Shown here: positions 32,475 to 36,399 of the stretch, piece after piece
How the letters are laid out: every line of letters starts with the position of its first letter
Numbering within the stretch: the stretch's first letter is position 1
Origin: Armatimonadota bacterium
Lineage (GTDB): Bacteria > Armatimonadota > Zipacnadia > UBA1398 > JAKPQA01
NCBI GenBank assembly: GCA_029547025.1
Contig: JAKPQA010000119.1
Span: 1-36,399, forward strand
Direction: 5' to 3'
Length of the DNA: 36,399 nt
Made by a program: the position numbers and the translations under genes
The notes under the pieces: generated by a model
Databases searched by the model: none
Told to the model about the DNA's origin: nothing
The model's input: the letters and a program-made list of their open reading frames with translations, nothing else

Positions 32475-33550
32475 GTCGTTAGGGCCTCCATCTTCTCTCC
32501 CAGACCCACCGCTCGGAGTACCGCCTCCGAGGTGGCCTCGATCTCCTTGGGGCGTTCGGCACGCTTCATGGCTGTGTCCGGGTCCTTGAGCCCATGGCCC
32601 GTCAGCGTGCAGGTGACCACCGCGTCGTCGGCGCCGTCGAAGTATCCGGCACGTGAGAGCTTCAAGACTCCCGCAACCGACGCCGCCGATGCCGGCTCAC
32701 AGAACACCCCCTCGAGCCGGGCGAGCATCTCATAGGCCTCCAGTATCTCGTCATCGGTGACCGAGTCGATGCGGCCGCCGGACTCGTCGATGGCTCGGCG
32801 CGCCTTCTCCCAGTTGGCGGGGTTCCCGATGCGGATGGCCGTCGCGATGGTCTCAGGCCGGGCCACGGGGTGGCCCAGGACCATCGGCGCCGCCCCAGCG
32901 GCCTGAAACCCCAGCATCCGCGGGGTGGTACGCGTCACCCCGGCCTCCCTGTACTCGGTGAAACCCATCCAGTAGGCGCTGATGTTCCCCGCGTTGCCCA
33001 CGGGGATGGCATGGTAAGTGGGCGCACACCCCAGCGCGTCGCAGATCTCGAACGCCGCCGTCTTCTGCCCCTGGAGCCGGTAGGGATTGATCGAGTTCAC
33101 CAGTGCGAAGTCGCCCTTCTCGGTCAGCTCGACCACAATGGGAAGACAGTCATCGAAGTTGCCCTTTACCGCCAAGACTCGGGCTCCATGAGTGCATGCC
33201 TGCGACAGCTTGCCGAGGGCAATGGCCCCGCCCGGGATGAGCACCACACAGGGCAGATCCGCCTTGGCCGCGTAGGCTGCAGCCGACGCCGCCGTGTTGC
33301 CCGTTGACGCGCACATCACCCCTCGAGCGCCGAGCTCCACTGCCTTGGAGATGGCCATGGTCATGCCACGGTCCTTGAACGAGCCCGTGGGCAGCGTCCC
33401 CTCGCACTTGAGCAGGACGCGCGGCGGGATGCCCGCTACGGCCCGGAGCCGGTCGGCGGCGACGAGCGGCGTGGCCCCCTCACCCAGGCTGATGATCGGC
33501 GTCGAGGGGCCCACGGGCAGATAGCCCCGGTACCTCTGGATTAGTGACAT
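32471..33550 (-). CDS. thrC: Threonine synthase
   Basis: ThrC converts O-phosphohomoserine to threonine with pyridoxal phosphate. The 359-residue product is of the short, archaeal/Bacillus-like type. It has the GEGATPL motif (23-29), the PLP lysine K59 in TGSFKDRGM, the phosphate-binding loop STGNTAASAAAYA, and PVGNAGNISAYW. ATG 33550 has AGAGGAG 7 bases upstream. It begins 22 bases after the hom stop and its own stop overlaps purC. No homoserine kinase gene (thrB) is in the window, so that step must be encoded elsewhere. Confidence 0.96.
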   Translation of the reverse strand: MSLIQRYRGYLPVGPSTPIISLGEGATPLVAADRLRAVAGIPPRVLLKCEGTLPTGSFKDRGMTMAISKAVELGARGVMCASTGNTAASAAAYAAKADLPCVVLIPGGAIALGKLSQACTHGARVLAVKGNFDDCLPIVVELTEKGDFALVNSINPYRLQGQKTAAFEICDALGCAPTYHAIPVGNAGNISAYWMGFTEYREAGVTRTTPRMLGFQAAGAAPMVLGHPVARPETIATAIRIGNPANWEKARRAIDESGGRIDSVTDDEILEAYEMLARLEGVFCEPASAASVAGVLKLSRAGYFDGADDAVVTCTLTGHGLKDPDTAMKRAERPKEIEATSEAVLRAVGLGEKMEALTT

Positions 33551-33572
33551 AACGAGGCTCCTCTAGCCGCGC

Positions 33573-34865
33573 CTAGACGTCTTCCACGCGGATCGTGCTG
33601 CTGACCCGCTCCACCACCGGAAGCTGGTCAATCCGCTGCAGCGCCTGACGGAAACTGCTCTCACGGCTCTTGTGAGTGATCCACACAATGTCCGCCGATC
33701 GCCCCTCGACGCGCTTCTGATACACGGACGCAATGCTCACGCCGTACTCGCCAAAGACCGTGCAGATGGCTCCGAGGACCCCCGGCTGGTCGAGGACGGT
33801 CATGCGCAGATAATAGCCACTGCAGATCTGGTCGGCGGGCAGCAGCTCGGCCTTGGCCGCACAGACGCAAGGCACCCGCCCGCTCGAACCATGCCGGATG
33901 TTCCGTGCGGCGTCGACCACGTCTCCCACCACAGCACTTCCCGTGGGCAACGAACCGGCACCCGGTCCATAGAACATGACATCACCGACGTACCGCCCCC
34001 GGACGAACACAGCGTTCGAGACGCCGCCGACCGAAGCCAGGGGATGTGTCTTCGGGATCATGGTGGGGTGTACTCGCACCTCGAGCTTGTCGTCCGTCAG
34101 CCTCTTGGCGATGGCCAACAGCTTCACGATGTACCCCAACTCGGCGGCGGCCACCAGATCGCGAGGGTGCATCTTGTCGATGCCTTCCGTGTCGACCTCC
34201 GAGACGTCGACGTAGTTGCCGAAGGCGATGGAGGCCAAGATGCTGATCTTGTTGGCCGCGTCGGCCCCCGTGATGTCGGCGGACGGATCCTGCTCGGCAT
34301 AGCCGCGCTTCTGCGCCTCGGCGAGGGCATCCTCAAACGATGCGCCCTCCTCCGACATGCGGGTCAGAATGTAGTTGGTCGTCCCGTTGACAATCCCGGC
34401 GATAGACAGAAGATCGTCGCCCGCGAGGCTCTCCTTCATCGGGCGGATGATGGGAATCCCGCCACCGACGCTGCCCTCGAACTGGAGGTCCACCCCTCGG
34501 GCGGCGGCCAGTTGGAGCAGTCCATGACCGGCCTTCGCTATCAATTCCTTATTGGGTGTGACTACACTCTTTCCGGCTGCCAGAGCAGCCTCGACCAGCT
34601 CCCGGGCCTTGCCAACGCCGCCGATGCACTCCACCACGATGTCGATGTCCTCGGCCGTGGCCACGGCCATGCTGTCGGTCGTGACACAGGAGCGCGGAAG
34701 GTCCACCGCGTCGGCTTTGCTCGGGTCCACCTCGGCGACACGCGCCAACACCACCGGTCCGCCGGCGCGTACGGCGATGGCCTCCTGGTTCTGAGTGAGG
34801 ATCCGCGCCACTCCAGACCCGACGGTGCCGCAGCCCAGCAACCCGACCCGGATCGGCTCACTCAT
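33573..34865 (-). CDS. hom: Homoserine dehydrogenase with ACT domain
   Basis: This enzyme reduces aspartate semialdehyde to homoserine with NAD(P)H. The 430-residue product has the Rossmann motif GLLGCGTVGSGV (8-19), the central motifs VVTPNKELIAK and EGSVGGGIPIIRPM, and IVNGTTNYIL. A C-terminal ACT domain is at about 350-425 (TVLDQPGVLGAICTVFGEYG), the usual site of feedback control, probably by threonine. ATG 34865 is preferred over the TTG-type extension at 34892 because it has GGAGGGA upstream and begins directly before the Rossmann fold. It is the first gene of the tightly packed block that continues to ftsH. Confidence 0.96.
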   Translation of the reverse strand: MSEPIRVGLLGCGTVGSGVARILTQNQEAIAVRAGGPVVLARVAEVDPSKADAVDLPRSCVTTDSMAVATAEDIDIVVECIGGVGKARELVEAALAAGKSVVTPNKELIAKAGHGLLQLAAARGVDLQFEGSVGGGIPIIRPMKESLAGDDLLSIAGIVNGTTNYILTRMSEEGASFEDALAEAQKRGYAEQDPSADITGADAANKISILASIAFGNYVDVSEVDTEGIDKMHPRDLVAAAELGYIVKLLAIAKRLTDDKLEVRVHPTMIPKTHPLASVGGVSNAVFVRGRYVGDVMFYGPGAGSLPTGSAVVGDVVDAARNIRHGSSGRVPCVCAAKAELLPADQICSGYYLRMTVLDQPGVLGAICTVFGEYGVSIASVYQKRVEGRSADIVWITHKSRESSFRQALQRIDQLPVVERVSSTIRVEDV

Positions 34866-34926
34866 GCGGCGTCTCTCCCTCCCCGGAAGCAAGCGAACAC
34901 GTTACTCCCTCGTGTGCCAAGCGCGG

Positions 34927-34955
34927 GGCGGCCCCTGCCGAAACGGGCGGCCCCT
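34927..34955. repeat. Direct repeat GGCGGCCCCT, 19-base spacing
   Basis: GGCGGCCCCT occurs at 34927-34936 and again at 34946-34955, between hom and accB. A 19-base period is close to two helix turns, so it could be a paired protein site upstream of hom. It may equally be chance in a GC-rich region. Confidence 0.3.
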
Positions 34956-34970
34956 CGATGGGTACCCTAT

Positions 34971-34986
34971 CGCCCCGTCCGGGGCG
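34971..34986 (-). terminator. Hairpin just after accB
   Basis: CGCCCC (34971-34976) pairs with GGGGCG (34981-34986) around a four-base loop. It lies four bases downstream of the accB stop on the minus strand. No T run follows. It probably ends the accB transcript before hom. Confidence 0.5.
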
Positions 34987-34990
34987 CAGA

Positions 34991-35515
34991 TCAAGGTCCC
35001 GTCTTGAGCTTCACCAGTGGCTGGCCCAGACTCACGAACTCCTCGTCTTTGGCGAGGAACTCGACGACTCGGCCCGGCGCATCGGCTTGGACCTCGTTGA
35101 AGATCTTCATGGCCTCGATGAGCCCCATCACGTCGCCGGGAGCGACGTGGTCGCCTTCTTTGGTGAAGGGAGGCGCATCGGGCATCGGGGCGCGGTAGAA
35201 CACGCCGACCATGGGGGCCCTCACCAGGTGGATCCCCGGTTCGGCATCGAGCTGAGGAGCAGGGGCTTCCGGCTCAGCCGCCCGAACCACGGCCCGAGTG
35301 CCTGTCGCAGGGCCAGCCGCCGCCACGGGGGAGGCCGCGCAGCCTTCCAGCTCCACACGGATCTCGACGCCACCCTCGCACACGGCGAGCTCAGCCAGCC
35401 CCTGTTCGCGGGCTAACCGGGCGACATCGCGGATGGTGGCGAGCACCTTCTCGTCTACCAAGGCCGAAAGGCTTTGCGTCCCCCCGGCCTCACTGCCATG
35501 CCTGGACTCAGCCAA
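34991..35515 (-). CDS. accB: Acetyl-CoA carboxylase biotin carboxyl carrier protein
   Basis: AccB carries the carboxyl group on biotin in the first step of fatty acid synthesis. The 174-residue product has an N-terminal region with helix VLATIRDVARLAREQGL, an Ala/Pro-rich linker and a C-terminal biotinyl domain with the biotin lysine K137 in EAMKI. The sequence APMVGVFYRAP is the usual start of that domain. TTG 35515 has GGAGG 8 bases upstream. accC, usually the next gene, is not downstream: instead a hairpin and hom follow. The biotin carboxylase must therefore be encoded elsewhere. Confidence 0.94.
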   Translation of the reverse strand: MAESRHGSEAGGTQSLSALVDEKVLATIRDVARLAREQGLAELAVCEGGVEIRVELEGCAASPVAAAGPATGTRAVVRAAEPEAPAPQLDAEPGIHLVRAPMVGVFYRAPMPDAPPFTKEGDHVAPGDVMGLIEAMKIFNEVQADAPGRVVEFLAKDEEFVSLGQPLVKLKTGP

Positions 35516-35543
35516 ATGCCCTGCCTCCGGAGACCTGACACAG

Positions 35544-35564
35544 AAAAAAGGCCCGCTTCAGGGC
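35544..35564 (-). terminator. Weak intrinsic terminator upstream of accB
   Basis: On the minus strand, GCCC-TGAAGC-GGGC forms a short stem followed directly by CTTTTTT (six T, 35544-35549). It is the only hairpin in the window with a T run. It would stop transcription of the transporter gene (ending at 35780) before accB. The stem is short (four to five pairs), so read-through or attenuation is also possible. Confidence 0.5.
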
Positions 35565-35779
35565 AGCAGTCAGGACCAACCACCCGGCCCCGAACCCCGG
35601 CGAGCCGACACCCGTGAGATCGCCGCCATGGGCTCCCACGTCACGGAGACACTATTGTACCAGGCCTGGGTGGCGGAGGGCAAGTGAACTGGACACGGTG
35701 ACACGGTGCGCAGCACGGACGGGCCCCGACTGGCTTGCGCCTCATTGCCTGAGGGGGACGGCGTCCGTACTCCCTCGAG

Positions 35780-36399
35780 TCACCGCAGGGCCCGAGATAC
35801 CCCCAACAGCGCCGTGCCGACCACTGCCATCGCCACCCCGAGGGATAACAAGCGGCCATGCCGCCTCAAGTCGACCTCGTGGAACACCCAGACTCCCAGA
35901 GCGACCGCGAACACCGTGTTCAGGTTCGCGATGGGCCAGGTCACCGCCAGGCCAACAACCTCGATGGCTTCGGTCATGGTCAGCACCGCGAATGACCACA
36001 ACATACCGGAGACGCCCGCCCAGGCATGGTCCCGCGGTCGCTGACGCCACCATACGCCGAACTGGCCGTCGCAAGCGGCGAAGATGAAGAGCCCCGTGAC
36101 GGCCGCACCGATGCCCATGTAGAAGACCGTCTCGACGAAAGAGACTCCATGGTTCCGCACGATCTTGAGGGGGATCGTGTAGCCCGCATAGGCCAGGCTG
36201 GCTAGCAGTGAGTAGACCACGCCCGGGATCGAGACCGACGCGGCCCGCCCGTTCGCGTCTCCCGTCACCCCGAGGCATCCGGCAGACCCAGCGATGAGGA
36301 TGCTGCCGGCCACGCAGGTCGACGCATCCGTATGGACCCCTTCGTTGAACAGCACAATGCCGATCAGCGCCCCCCACACCGCCGTCGTGTTCTTGATGG
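35780..36399 (-). CDS. DMT-superfamily membrane transporter (EamA/GRP-like), 5' truncated by window edge
   Basis: The 206 visible codons encode at least five membrane spans with the drug/metabolite transporter pattern. The frame stays open to the right edge, beginning IKNTTAVWGALIGIVLFNEG, so the true start lies outside. Typical parts are VYSLLASLAYAGYTIPLKIV, VGLAVTWPIANLNTVFAVAL and the closing FHEVDLRRHGRLLSLGVAMA helix. The last resembles the end of EamA or of GRP sugar-uptake proteins. Substrate cannot be told. It is the most upstream gene of the minus-strand block seen here; a hairpin with a T run follows it at 35544-35564. Confidence 0.8.
   Translation of the reverse strand, partial: IKNTTAVWGALIGIVLFNEGVHTDASTCVAGSILIAGSAGCLGVTGDANGRAASVSIPGVVYSLLASLAYAGYTIPLKIVRNHGVSFVETVFYMGIGAAVTGLFIFAACDGQFGVWWRQRPRDHAWAGVSGMLWSFAVLTMTEAIEVVGLAVTWPIANLNTVFAVALGVWVFHEVDLRRHGRLLSLGVAMAVVGTALLGVSRALR

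Noticed and set aside
33672-35198. 508-codon plus-strand frame opposite hom and accB
   Set aside because: It crosses two genuine minus-strand genes and the gap between them, with His/Asp/Arg-rich composition typical of antisense frames in GC-rich DNA.
1-36399. CRISPR array, prophage, insertion sequence or tRNA
   Set aside because: I looked for regularly spaced repeats, transposase or integrase motifs and cloverleaf-forming segments and found none that held up by eye. A tRNAscan or CRISPR search would settle it.

Overview
This is a GC-rich, gene-dense chromosomal window from a Gram-negative bacterium. It has an LptA/LptC-type outer-membrane lipopolysaccharide transport pair, several lipoprotein or Sec signal sequences, many GTG and TTG starts, and strong GGAGG-type ribosome binding sites. 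No rRNA, tRNA, CRISPR array, integrase or transposase was seen. The mix of a DUF4838 protein, a PA14-plus-basic-secretory-protein peptidase, paired ECF sigma/anti-sigma modules and large secreted Pro/Ala-rich proteins suggests a planctomycete-like or related environmental lineage (PVC superphylum, Armatimonadota, Sumerlaeota or Hydrogenedentota type). That assignment is an inference from gene content only.

Layout. (1) 1-7722, mostly plus strand: a start-less fragment of an Ig-like protein on the minus strand, an unrecognised 102-residue protein, a large DUF4838 secreted protein, a PA14/BSP metallopeptidase, an exported rubrerythrin lipoprotein, a DUF2231 membrane protein and a beta-helix lipoprotein. 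This looks like accessory cell-surface, glycan and redox content. (2) 7727-11097: an orphan 7TM-PAS histidine kinase (minus), a 74-residue protein (plus) and a secreted beta-propeller protein (minus). (3) 11200-21561, all plus strand: rlmN translationally coupled to an unknown gene, then ECF sigma factor 1, an anti-sigma factor whose outer part ends in an STN-like domain, a DUF4190 protein, LptC-like and LptA-like proteins, ECF sigma factor 2, a second zinc-finger anti-sigma factor and a 785-residue secreted coiled-coil/PDZ protein. This reads as an envelope-sensing and envelope-building block and is the most interesting part of the window. (4) 21639-25296: an M42 aminopeptidase (minus), galU (plus) and a secreted HEWLH metalloprotein (minus).

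(5) 25401-36399, all minus strand: core metabolism and housekeeping. In transcription order these are the end of a DMT-type transporter (cut by the window edge), accB, hom, thrC, purC, tilS, ftsH, fhs and a TPR protein. hom through ftsH are tightly packed (overlaps or gaps of about 35 bases or less once alternative starts are allowed) and probably co-transcribed. Hairpins that could end transcripts lie after accB, after ftsH, between convergent gene pairs and after the transporter.

Functional reading. The centre of the window could couple two membrane-tethered sigma-factor switches to outer-membrane biogenesis: cytoplasmic zinc-finger anti-sigma domains hold the sigma factors, while periplasmic STN, Pro-rich and PDZ parts sense the envelope next to the Lpt bridge proteins. 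That coupling is an inference from gene order and domain composition, not something the sequence proves.
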